Positions 1 through 6,686 of a stretch of DNA of 64,000 bases are shown one piece after another; the stretch's first letter is position 1; every line of letters begins with the position of its first letter. The notes under the pieces are model-generated. The model saw only the letters and a list, made by a program, of their open reading frames with translations. It searched no databases and was not told the origin of the DNA. Location of the stretch: positions 161,727 through 225,726 of the forward strand of contig CAZAQV010000009.1 of assembly GCA_964487255.1 (NCBI GenBank), read 5' to 3'. Source of the stretch: CAZAQV01 sp964487255. Its GTDB lineage: Bacteria; Myxococcota_A; Polyangia; Polyangiales; CAZAQV01. Made by a program: the position numbers and the translations under genes.

Positions 1-2
1 GC

Positions 3-335
3 GATTTCTGGGACGAGCGTCGTGTGCTCACGACGGCCAACTGGAAGTTTTTGGTGCGTGGTAACCTGACGCACTCGATGTTCGATCTCAAAAACGACCC
101 CTGGGAGAAAAAGCAACTCACGGGCGAAGAAGCCCCCATCGCGGCGCGCTTTTCACGCATCATGCTGGGTCAGTTTCTTGCCGCCAAAGACCGCAGAAAC
201 TTCACGAGCGCCAATCAGACCGAAGATGCGTCGCTCCAAGCTGGCGAGGTCAAAATGGACGACGACCTGCGCAAACAACTCGAAGCGCTTGGCTACATGA
301 ATCCGGACGCTCCTGCCCCCGGGAGCGAAGGGTGA
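3..335 (+). CDS. C-terminal end of a sulfatase-like protein (partial)
   Basis: The reading frame is open from the left edge of the window to a TGA at 333-335, so only the last ~110 residues are present. The residues around 70-125 nt (TANWKFLVRG, then MFDLKNDPWEKKQLT) resemble the end of alkaline-phosphatase-superfamily sulfatases, where a 'LYDLxxDPxExxNL' strand precedes a C-terminal helix. The catalytic part lies outside the window, so substrate and localisation cannot be judged. The stop codon lies inside the first copy of the 110-bp repeat described at 323-555. Family assignment rests on this short tail only. Confidence 0.6.
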   Translation, partial: DFWDERRVLTTANWKFLVRGNLTHSMFDLKNDPWEKKQLTGEEAPIAARFSRIMLGQFLAAKDRRNFTSANQTEDASLQAGEVKMDDDLRKQLEALGYMNPDAPAPGSEG

Positions 336-555
336 TTGTAGCGTCCGCGATGAGCCCAGTGACTGCAGAAGTCGATGTGGTATTTCCACATCGCTGCTTC
401 GGAAGAAGCGGTATGGCGAAGAGCAATAGGCAGAGCGAAGGGTGATTGTAGCGTCCGCGATGAGCCCAGTGACTGGAGAAGTCGATGTGGTATTTCCACA
501 TCGATACTTCGGAAGGAACGATATGGCGAAGAGCAATAGGCAGAGCGAAGGGTGA
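323..555. repeat. Tandem 110-bp palindromic (REP-like) element, two full copies plus a 13-bp third start
   Basis: Two near-identical 110-bp units lie at 323-432 and 433-542, and the first 13 bases of a third (GAGCGAAGGGTGA) at 543-555. Each unit holds a perfect hairpin: stem CGATGTGG, loop TATTT, stem CCACATCG. Each also carries GCGATGAGC before the hairpin and GCGAAGAGC after it. The two units differ mainly just after the hairpin. The sulfatase stop codon lies in the first unit, and the GTG start of the dihydroorotase lies in the partial third. Without the element the two genes would share a GTGA overlap, so the 13-bp sequence looks like a duplicated gene junction. Confidence 0.85.
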
Positions 556-1904
556 GTAAGACCGAAACGTACGACTTGATTGTTCGCGGTGGGGTCTGCG
601 TGACCCCGAACGGGCGCGAACAATGCGACATTGGCATTCGCGACGGCCGCTTTTGCGCCCTCGGCGACTTGAGCGCCGCACAGGCCAAAGAAACCTTGGA
701 CGCCAAAGGCCTGCACGTGCTGCCAGGCGTGATCGACAGCCAAGTGCACTTTCGCGAACCCGGGCTGACGCAAAAAGAAGACCTGGAGAGCGGAACTCGG
801 GGCGCCGCGCTCGGTGGCGTCACGGCCATCTTTGAGATGCCGAACACCAAGCCCCCAACGGACACCAGCGCTCAGCTCGAGGAAAAGCTGCAACGTGCAA
901 AAAAGAGCGCGTGGACCGACCACGCGTTCTTTGTCGGCGCCACGCCCAACAATGCAGCGGCCCTGCGCGAACTCGAGCTTCACCCCGGATGCAGCGGCGT
1001 CAAGATCTTCATGGGTTCGTCGACAGGCACTTTACTCGTCGACCAGGACGCCGCACTGGAACGGGTGCTTCGCTCGGGTTATCGTCGGGTCGCCGTCCAC
1101 TGCGAAGACGAAGCGCGGCTCATCGAACGCAAGGGCATCCTTGAAGGCGCGCACGACGATCCAAGCAAGCACCCGGAATGGCGCGATGTCGAGACTGCAC
1201 TTCGCGCCACGCAGCGCCTAATTCGAGCTGCGCGCAAGACTCACCGCTTGGTTCATGTGCTTCACGTCACGACCGCCGACGAGATGCGCTTCTTAGCGGA
1301 ACACAAAGACATCGCAACAGTCGAGTGCACACCACAGCACCTCACACTCGAAGCACCGGACTGCTACGAGCGCCTCGGCACCTTCGCACAGATGAACCCA
1401 CCGATTCGCACGCGCGAGCATCGCGAGGCGCTTTGGGAGGCTTTGCGAAGCGGCATCGTCGACGTGCTCGGCTCCGACCACGCGCCGCACACACGTGAAG
1501 AAAAGGCACGCCCCTACCCCGCGAGTCCTTCGGGCATGCCCGGCGTGCAAACGCTCGTCCCCATCATGCTCAACCACGTACACGAAGGCCGACTCACGCT
1601 GGAACGCTTCGTGGACCTAACTTCGGCTGGCCCCGCTCGACTCTTCGGCATCGCCAGCAAGGGAAGGATTGCGCTGGGCTACGATGCCGACCTCACCGTG
1701 GTGGACCTCGCGCAGAGCTGGACCATCGAGGACAAATGGATGGCCACCAAATCTGGATGGACCCCCTTCGCCGGAATGCAGGTGACCGGTAGGCCGCTCA
1801 GCACGATAATTCGAGGACAGATCGTCATGCGTGACGGAGAACTTCAAGGCGAGCCGTGCGGTGAGCCCGTGCGATTTGGCGCCCTCGGCCACGCAACGGC
1901 GTAA
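552..1904 (+). CDS. pyrC: Dihydroorotase-like cyclic amidohydrolase
   Basis: This 450-residue protein belongs to the metal-dependent cyclic amidohydrolases and most resembles dihydroorotase, which closes carbamoyl-aspartate to dihydroorotate in UMP synthesis. Visible motifs are VHFREPG at ~65-71, the Lys region SGVKIFMGSS (~153-162) that would carry the carboxylated lysine, VHCEDE (~180), a second metal His in VLHVTT (~236) and the catalytic Asp in SDHAPHT (~308). The usual H-x-H pair near residue 64 reads Q-V-H, so the first metal histidine is Gln. From memory, related subfamilies (for example in Bacteroidetes) also have Gln here. The start is GTG at 552 inside the repeat, fused to the upstream stop. 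Allantoinase or hydantoinase is less likely; the nearby pyrH fits a pyrimidine role. Confidence 0.8.
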   Translation: MSKTETYDLIVRGGVCVTPNGREQCDIGIRDGRFCALGDLSAAQAKETLDAKGLHVLPGVIDSQVHFREPGLTQKEDLESGTRGAALGGVTAIFEMPNTKPPTDTSAQLEEKLQRAKKSAWTDHAFFVGATPNNAAALRELELHPGCSGVKIFMGSSTGTLLVDQDAALERVLRSGYRRVAVHCEDEARLIERKGILEGAHDDPSKHPEWRDVETALRATQRLIRAARKTHRLVHVLHVTTADEMRFLAEHKDIATVECTPQHLTLEAPDCYERLGTFAQMNPPIRTREHREALWEALRSGIVDVLGSDHAPHTREEKARPYPASPSGMPGVQTLVPIMLNHVHEGRLTLERFVDLTSAGPARLFGIASKGRIALGYDADLTVVDLAQSWTIEDKWMATKSGWTPFAGMQVTGRPLSTIIRGQIVMRDGELQGEPCGEPVRFGALGHATA

Positions 1905-1946
1905 AGCGAGAATACCTTTAAAAACTGCGTTCTGAACGCTTACCTC

Positions 1947-2002
1947 TTGACGGGTTTGGCCTCCATACGGATCATCGTACCTCGTCGATGTTCAGAACAT
2001 CG
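1947..2002 (+). promoter_or_regulatory. Possible sigma-70-type promoter and leader hairpin before the dksA-like gene
   Basis: TTGACG at 1947-1952 and GATCAT at 1970-1975 are separated by 17 bases, a reasonable -35/-10 arrangement with a weak -10 (4 of 6). A perfect 7-bp hairpin (CGATGTT, loop CAG, AACATCG) at 1986-2002 lies just ahead of the ribosome binding site (GAGGAA) and ATG at 2016. The hairpin could shape translation or bind a regulator. The promoter call rests only on box similarity. Confidence 0.35.
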
Positions 2003-2015
2003 ATTGTGAGGAACC

Positions 2016-2663
2016 ATGGCAACGAAGAAGAAGTCGACCAAGAAGAAGAGCAGCGCGAAGAAAGCAGCCTCCAAAAAGAAGGCCAGCACCAAGAAAGCGG
2101 CTTCCAAAAAGAAGGCCAGCACCAAAAAGGCTGCCTCCAAAAAGGCTGCCTCCAAAAAGAAGGCCCCGAGCAAGAAGAAAGCTTCGGCCAAGAGCTCGTC
2201 AAAGGGTTCCGCTAAGAAGGCTTCGGCAGCGAGTGGCGCGAAGCCGAAGAAGAGCCACCCGCAGGAAGTCGACAGCCCCAAGCAAGACGACGACTCGGAA
2301 CTCACAAGGAAGCAGCTCGAACTGCTCCACGCCAAGTTGCTTCACGAGCGACGCCGCGTCCGCGAGGGCATGGACATTCGGCTTTCCGACGCCATCAATG
2401 ACATGGAGCCGCTGGCCGACGACGTTGACATTGCGCAGCGCCACAGCGAACAGGCGGCGCTCATGCGATTTGCCGACAAAGAACGCAAGCTCCTTTTGGA
2501 GATCGAGCATGCGCTCGAAAAGATGGACAACGGCGAGTATGGGGTCTGCGAAGGGACGGGCGAGCCCATCTCTTTCAAGCGTCTCGAGGTGCGGCCTTGG
2601 ACACGTTACAGCGTCGAATATAAAGAGCAGCTCGAGCGCGAACGCCGCCAACACCGCCGTTAG
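2016..2663 (+). CDS. DksA/TraR-like protein with H1-like Lys/Ala/Ser tail and degenerate zinc finger
   Basis: The protein has 215 residues. Residues 2-80 are an almost pure Lys/Ala/Ser tail built from a repeated KKAASKKKAST-like unit, resembling histone H1 or HU/AlgP tails that bind DNA or RNA. Residues ~95-205 align with DksA: a helical hairpin whose tip reads D-D-V-D-I-A (135-140), matching the DxxDxA tip that enters the RNA polymerase secondary channel, then the globular end. Of the four zinc cysteines only the first remains (C178); the others align with T181, S199 and Y202. It is therefore a zinc-independent DksA-like protein, probably a transcription modulator with extra nucleic-acid affinity. 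Start ATG follows GAGGAA. I give no symbol because orthology to dksA is unproven. Confidence 0.75.
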   Translation: MATKKKSTKKKSSAKKAASKKKASTKKAASKKKASTKKAASKKAASKKKAPSKKKASAKSSSKGSAKKASAASGAKPKKSHPQEVDSPKQDDDSELTRKQLELLHAKLLHERRRVREGMDIRLSDAINDMEPLADDVDIAQRHSEQAALMRFADKERKLLLEIEHALEKMDNGEYGVCEGTGEPISFKRLEVRPWTRYSVEYKEQLERERRQHRR

Positions 2664-2670
2664 TCCCGCT

Positions 2671-3153
2671 TCACTGCGACCAGTGGTGGTGCGTGGCTTC
2701 CTCGAGCGCTTCGAATATCTGCGAAGCATTATAGCCATTGCCGAGTGTGCACTCGTCAGGGCTTCCGATCCAAACGCTCTCACTCATATCGGCCGGAGCG
2801 TAGGGTTCGTCCACCACCCCAAACGATGTGCCGCTCGGGAACTCTGCGGAATAAAAGGGCACGGGCAGTCCGAACCACGTGTGATGCAAGCGCATGCCCT
2901 GCGCGGTGACTTTGATCCGCCAGCCTACTCCGGCCCCAATCACGATCGAGAGAAGCATCCACATTGCCAGCCCAGCAAAAGAGCTATCTGACAGATACAT
3001 CACCAATGGCAGCGTCACGGCACCGTGCACCAGGCTTAGAGCGCCCATCGCCCAGTCCCAGCCGCGTATTGTAGTGAACGTCGCCTGACGGTCTTGCCAC
3101 CAACCATAGGGTGGCCAACCACCTCGCTTCGTTGGCGACTTGTTCGCCATCAT
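2671..3153 (-). CDS. Small two-helix membrane protein of unknown function
   Basis: The 160-residue product has two probable transmembrane segments at ~36-54 and ~58-75, followed by a ~80-residue soluble part ending in HHHW. No family is recognised. It begins two bases after the pyrH stop codon on the same strand, so it is very likely co-transcribed with pyrH. Two adjacent ATG codons (3153 and 3150) are equally possible starts. Its 3' end faces the dksA-like gene with only 7 bp between them. Confidence 0.6.
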   Translation of the reverse strand: MMANKSPTKRGGWPPYGWWQDRQATFTTIRGWDWAMGALSLVHGAVTLPLVMYLSDSSFAGLAMWMLLSIVIGAGVGWRIKVTAQGMRLHHTWFGLPVPFYSAEFPSGTSFGVVDEPYAPADMSESVWIGSPDECTLGNGYNASQIFEALEEATHHHWSQ

Positions 3154-3155
3154 CG

Positions 3156-3875
3156 TCAGGCGGGGGGGGGGTTTTCGCTGACCAGGGTACCCACTTCTTC
3201 ACCGCGTACGGCACGCTGCATCACGCCTTTGTCCATCTGCACCACGCGAATCCGGAGATTGTTCTCACGGCACAGGGTCACAGCGGTCTGGTCCATCACA
3301 CCCATGCGATCAGCGATGAAGCGATCGTAGGTCACGTAGGGCAGCATCACGGCGGTGGAGTCTTTCGCGGGATCACGGTCGAAGACGCCCTCAACCTTCG
3401 TCGCCTTGATAAGCACGTCGGCGCCAATCTCCATCGCGCGTAAAGCGGCCGCGGTGTCGGTTGAGAAGTACGGGTTTCCCGTGCCCGCAACGAAAATCAC
3501 GATACGCCCTTTTTCCAAGTGACGAACCGCTCGGCGGCGAATGTAGGGCTCAGCCACTTGCTTCATGTCGAGCGAGGACAGGACGCGCGTATGCACGCCC
3601 TTTTTCTCGAGCGCATCTTGCATGGCGATGCCGTTGATCACGGTCGCGAGCATGCCCATTTGGTCAGCGCTCGTTCGGTCCATGCCCGAAGCGCTCCCTT
3701 TGAGCCCACGGAAGATATTGCCACCCCCGATCACCAGGCCGAGCTCGACGCCCTCGCCGTGCACCTCCGCGAGGTCGCCGGCCACGCGCGCCAGCGTGTC
3801 CGGGTCGAGGCCGAAGCCCCCCACTTCACCGCAAAGCACCTCACCTGAAATCTTTAGCATTACTCGTCGTGTCAT
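3156..3875 (-). CDS. pyrH: Uridylate kinase (UMP kinase)
   Basis: This is the hexameric bacterial UMP kinase of the amino-acid-kinase fold, making UDP from UMP and ATP in the cytoplasm. Visible family features are the N-terminal LKISGE strand, IGGGNIFRG for phosphate binding, the MDRTSADQMGMLAT segment, and FVAGTGNPYFSTDTAAALRA. Length (239 residues) is normal. ATG at 3875 is preferred because GAGG lies 7 bases upstream; an in-frame ATG at 3881 lies too close to that site. The last codons run through a G10 tract on the plus strand (3162-3171), which encodes the Pro-Pro-Pro-Ala tail. An intrinsic terminator and a small ORF precede it (see 3878-4036). Confidence 0.95.
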   Translation of the reverse strand: MTRRVMLKISGEVLCGEVGGFGLDPDTLARVAGDLAEVHGEGVELGLVIGGGNIFRGLKGSASGMDRTSADQMGMLATVINGIAMQDALEKKGVHTRVLSSLDMKQVAEPYIRRRAVRHLEKGRIVIFVAGTGNPYFSTDTAAALRAMEIGADVLIKATKVEGVFDRDPAKDSTAVMLPYVTYDRFIADRMGVMDQTAVTLCRENNLRIRVVQMDKGVMQRAVRGEEVGTLVSENPPPA

Positions 3876-3877
3876 CG

Positions 3878-4036
3878 TCATACCTCGATCTGCGAAGCCC
3901 AAAAACGGTTTGTGCTAGCTGCACAAACCTGTTTGACGCTGAGCTTGGCCGGGGGAGCTGGGGTGAATCGCTTCGAGGAAGCGAGAGGGGTTGGGTGCCA
4001 ACCCCTGGAAGACAGTAGCATTACACGCCGCGTCAT
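3878..4036 (-). CDS. Possible 52-residue leader ORF coupled to pyrH, starting with a copy of the PyrH N-terminus
   Basis: An ATG at 4036 opens 52 codons that end at a TGA (3880-3878), two bases before the pyrH ATG. Its first seven residues, MTRRVML, equal those of PyrH. The two 21-base stretches (4016-4036 and 3855-3875) differ at only three positions, all third codon positions. The ORF runs through a GGGGTTGG hairpin and through the terminator hairpin at 3901-3929. There is no convincing Shine-Dalgarno sequence before it. It may be a leader peptide controlling read-through into pyrH, or a remnant of a duplication of the pyrH start. The reading frame and the sequence match are seen directly; function is inference. 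Confidence 0.3.
   Translation of the reverse strand: MTRRVMLLSSRGWHPTPLASSKRFTPAPPAKLSVKQVCAASTNRFWASQIEV
3901..3929 (-). terminator. Intrinsic terminator between tsf and pyrH
   Basis: Read on the minus strand, a perfect 9-bp stem (GGTTTGTGC / GCACAAACC) with a 5-base loop is followed by GTTTTT. It lies 216 bp after tsf and only 25 bases before the pyrH start. A terminator this close to pyrH means that pyrH depends on read-through or attenuation unless a promoter overlaps the hairpin. A GGGTTTGTTTG stretch at 4050-4060 could pair with the 3' arm and act as an anti-terminator. Confidence 0.75.
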
Positions 4037-4144
4037 GAGGAGGACGTAGCAAACAAACCCGACGCGCGAAAGTCGTCATTGAGTTGAATTGGATACGCCC
4101 CGCTAGCAAAAGCCAGCAGGGCGTCAGCCAAGAGTCAATCGCGA

Positions 4145-4822
4145 CTAGTTGGTGCCAGCGATGGTGGCGGCCACGTCGGCAGCCAGGTCGTTGACCTTCT
4201 TTTCGATGCCCTCACCGAGTTCGAAGCGCACGAATCGGCGAACCGCAATCTTCTCGCCGATCTTTGCCGTCAACGCCGTGGCAATCTCACCGACCGTGCG
4301 GCCGTCGTCGTCCTGCACCGAAGGCTGCTCGTCAAGACAAGCCTCGGTAAGCCACTTGTTGATCTTGCCGTCGATAATTTTCTCAAGTGCCGCTTCAGGT
4401 TTCTTTTTACCCGTGGCTTTCTCTTCCTCGCGCATCTGGCCAAGGTAGAACTCGCGCTTCTTGGCAATCACGTCGGCGTCTACCTCTTCGCGGCGCACGA
4501 ACTCGGGCGACATCGAAGCGATCTGAAGACCCACCATATTCACGAACTCTTTGAAGTCCTCGTTGCGCGCCACGAAGTCGGTCTGACAGTTGACCTCGAC
4601 CAGCACGCCAAGGCGATCGCCAGGGTGGATGTAGGAGTGAATCACGCCCTCAGCAGCGATTGCGCCTGCTTTCTTGGCAGCCTTTGCAAGACCCTTCTGC
4701 TGAATAATTTCGACCGCTTTCTCTTCGTCGCCCTCGGTCTCTAAGAGCGCCTTTTTGCAGTCCATCATGCCCGCGCCTGTACGGTCGCGGAGTGCTTTTA
4801 CTTGCTGTGCGGAAACTTGCAT
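4145..4822 (-). CDS. tsf: Translation elongation factor Ts
   Basis: EF-Ts is the guanine-nucleotide exchange factor for EF-Tu. The N-terminal UBA-like domain (VKALRDRTGAGMMDCKKAL) and the TDFVARNEDF contact motif (~81-90) are intact. At 225 residues it is shorter than the 283-residue E. coli protein, because the second core subdomain is reduced, as in several other phyla. It starts two bases after the rpsB stop codon, with its GAGGAAGG ribosome site inside the end of rpsB, so the two are translated from one message. Confidence 0.96.
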   Translation of the reverse strand: MQVSAQQVKALRDRTGAGMMDCKKALLETEGDEEKAVEIIQQKGLAKAAKKAGAIAAEGVIHSYIHPGDRLGVLVEVNCQTDFVARNEDFKEFVNMVGLQIASMSPEFVRREEVDADVIAKKREFYLGQMREEEKATGKKKPEAALEKIIDGKINKWLTEACLDEQPSVQDDDGRTVGEIATALTAKIGEKIAVRRFVRFELGEGIEKKVNDLAADVAATIAGTN

Positions 4823-4824
4823 GA

Positions 4825-5790
4825 CTACTTTTTACCTTCCTCTACAGGAGCCGCGGGGGGTTGTGGGTCGCCAGGATCGACGGCCGGAGGTATCGCGTTG
4901 GCGGGAGGCTTGCGACGCGCACGTGCGAACTCAACCGCAGGGCCTGCGCCCGGTGCACCACCCGCGTGAAAGTTCTCGTTGCCGGTCGTGCGACGCTTGC
5001 TCATGCCCTCCACGCAGGCATCCGCGATGCGAGACGTGATGAGGCGAATCGAGCGAATCGCGTCATCGTTACCGGGGATGACAAAATCGATGAGCTCGGG
5101 GTCGCAGTTGGTGTCGGTCAGCGCGACGATGGGGATATGTAATTTGCGCGCCTCGCGAATTGCGATGTGCTCATTGCTCGGGTCGACGACGAACATCACA
5201 GCTGGAAGCGAATCCATCATCTTAATACCACCGAGGTACTTCTGCAGCTTTTCGGTGTCACGTCGAATCATGACCGCTTCTTTTTTCAGGAGAAGGTCGA
5301 GCTCGCCTTCTTCATCTTGACGCTCAAGTTCGCGCAGACGCTCGATGCTGCCCTTCACGGTGCGGAAGTTCGTCAGCGTTCCACCGAGCCAACGGCCCGT
5401 AACGTAAAACTGCTGCGCTCGCTTTGCTTCCTCGGCAATGACGTCTGCGGCCTGGCGTTTGGTGCCTACGAAAAGAACGTGGCCGCCACGCGCGACGCGC
5501 TCGGAAACGAACTCGAACGCGCGCTTGAACAACACGGCGGTCTGATCGAGGTCGAGAATGTGAATGCCATTGCGTGCACCGAAGATGTACTGACGCATCT
5601 TGGGGTTCCAGCGGCGCGTTTGATGGCCAAAGTGAACACCCGCATCAATAAATGCTCGAATGCCGATGGGAAGGTCGCCGCTCGCCACGCTCTCGGCCTC
5701 GACGGCCTCTGCCATGGTTGCTGGCTCGTTGTTGTTGGGTTCGCTGGCGCCAGCGTTTTGCTGGCTGCCTGTCGCCTCGCTAGTTTCCAT
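4825..5790 (-). CDS. rpsB: Ribosomal protein S2 with acidic N-terminal and Pro-rich C-terminal extensions
   Basis: The S2 core (AGVHFGHQTRRWNPKM at ~52-67 and ALTDTNCDPELIDFVIPGNDDA further on) is complete. ATG at 5790 is chosen because GGAGG lies 6 bases upstream; the longer frame to 5847 has no ribosome site. From this start the 321-residue protein has ~38 extra residues at the N-terminus, rich in Glu, Asn and Ala, and ~45 at the C-terminus, rich in Ala and Pro. Both tails are absent from E. coli S2 (241 residues). It is the first gene of rpsB-tsf and faces away from the M23 peptidase. Confidence 0.95.
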   Translation of the reverse strand: METSEATGSQQNAGASEPNNNEPATMAEAVEAESVASGDLPIGIRAFIDAGVHFGHQTRRWNPKMRQYIFGARNGIHILDLDQTAVLFKRAFEFVSERVARGGHVLFVGTKRQAADVIAEEAKRAQQFYVTGRWLGGTLTNFRTVKGSIERLRELERQDEEGELDLLLKKEAVMIRRDTEKLQKYLGGIKMMDSLPAVMFVVDPSNEHIAIREARKLHIPIVALTDTNCDPELIDFVIPGNDDAIRSIRLITSRIADACVEGMSKRRTTGNENFHAGGAPGAGPAVEFARARRKPPANAIPPAVDPGDPQPPAAPVEEGKK

Positions 5791-6068
5791 ATTGTCCTCC
5801 GGTTGTTTCCTCCACCCGCGCGCCACAGGAAACTGCCACGCAGTCACCGGCCTGTGCCGTTCTCGCAGATGTGTGTGGTTTCGAAACCCTCTTATGAGAA
5901 TCCCGCCTTCGAATGAAGGACGGCGGTTCTAGCACCAAGGTCGGCGGGGTTCCAGCCCGAGCAGCCCCGATTGTGTCTACCGATCCGCGAAGCGTGGTGT
6001 GATTGCCACGGCGATCGACGAAAAAACCCGTGGTTCCAACGGGTTCAAGGTTTGCACTGCCTCCCATC
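5791..6068. other. Divergent intergenic region between rpsB and the M23 peptidase gene
   Basis: These 278 bp separate two divergently transcribed genes and must hold the rpsB promoter and leader, where S2 commonly regulates its own synthesis. I could not identify convincing -35/-10 pairs or an S2-binding structure by eye. No ORF of credible coding character lies here. Confidence 0.4.
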
Positions 6069-6686
6069 ATGGTCAAACAAAGAGGCGCCATCGGCGAGCG
6101 CGGAGTAGAGCGTGGGGTTCCCAAGCTGCGCAGAGGATTGTGCGGGGTGGCAGCTGTGATGTGCGCCGGGTTGGTGGGGACGCTGCTCGCCACAACAGAC
6201 CGAAGCCTGCGCGTTCCCGTCCAAGGCGTCCATCCCGACCGTCTGGTTTCAACGTACGGAGCGCCCCGAAGCGGCGGCCGGCGGCATGCTGGGGTGGACA
6301 TCTTTGCCCCCAAAGGCACCCCCGTACGCGCCGCAGGCTGGGGGTGGGTCATCGCAAAGACCACGCTCTCGCTCGGCGGGAAGGTCGTGTTTACGCTCGG
6401 CGAGGATGGGACGCTTTGTTACTACGCGCACCTCGATCAGTGGGCACCGGGACTTGAGCTTGGCGACTTCGTCGACAAGAACACGGTGATCGGGACGGTG
6501 GGCCAAACCGGAAACGCGCGCACCACCCCGCCCCATCTGCACTTTTCGACGCGTCCCTGGTGGCGGGCCTTCAGTCACGTCGACCCGGTCACTCTGCTCA
6601 AAGAACCCGCACACGCCACGCGTCGCGTCTACAGGTATCGCTTAAGGCGAACGGGTTTGGCGTTGAGTGGGTCTTCGGGCCAGTGA
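6069..6686 (+). CDS. Membrane-anchored M23 (LytM-type) peptidase
   Basis: The product cleaves peptide cross-links of cell-wall murein, or is an amidase activator of that fold, in the periplasm. After a single N-terminal membrane segment (~20-42) comes the peptidase domain with zinc ligands in HAGVDIFAP and the HLHFS motif (H-x-H), so catalytic residues are present. ATG at 6069 is chosen over a TTG at 6003 because it places the membrane segment close to the N-terminus. The last 58 bp overlap the 3' end of hrpB, which is transcribed towards it. Length (~205 residues) is short, with no LysM or coiled-coil region. Confidence 0.82.
   Translation: MVKQRGAIGERGVERGVPKLRRGLCGVAAVMCAGLVGTLLATTDRSLRVPVQGVHPDRLVSTYGAPRSGGRRHAGVDIFAPKGTPVRAAGWGWVIAKTTLSLGGKVVFTLGEDGTLCYYAHLDQWAPGLELGDFVDKNTVIGTVGQTGNARTTPPHLHFSTRPWWRAFSHVDPVTLLKEPAHATRRVYRYRLRRTGLALSGSSGQ

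Noticed and set aside
323..542. Tandem hairpins as a possible riboswitch before pyrC
   Set aside because: The two units are near-identical tandem copies and the same family occurs in unrelated positions, so a dispersed element explains it better.
153..983. 276-residue minus-strand ORF over the repeat block and pyrC
   Set aside because: It covers repeats and the start of pyrC without protein similarity.
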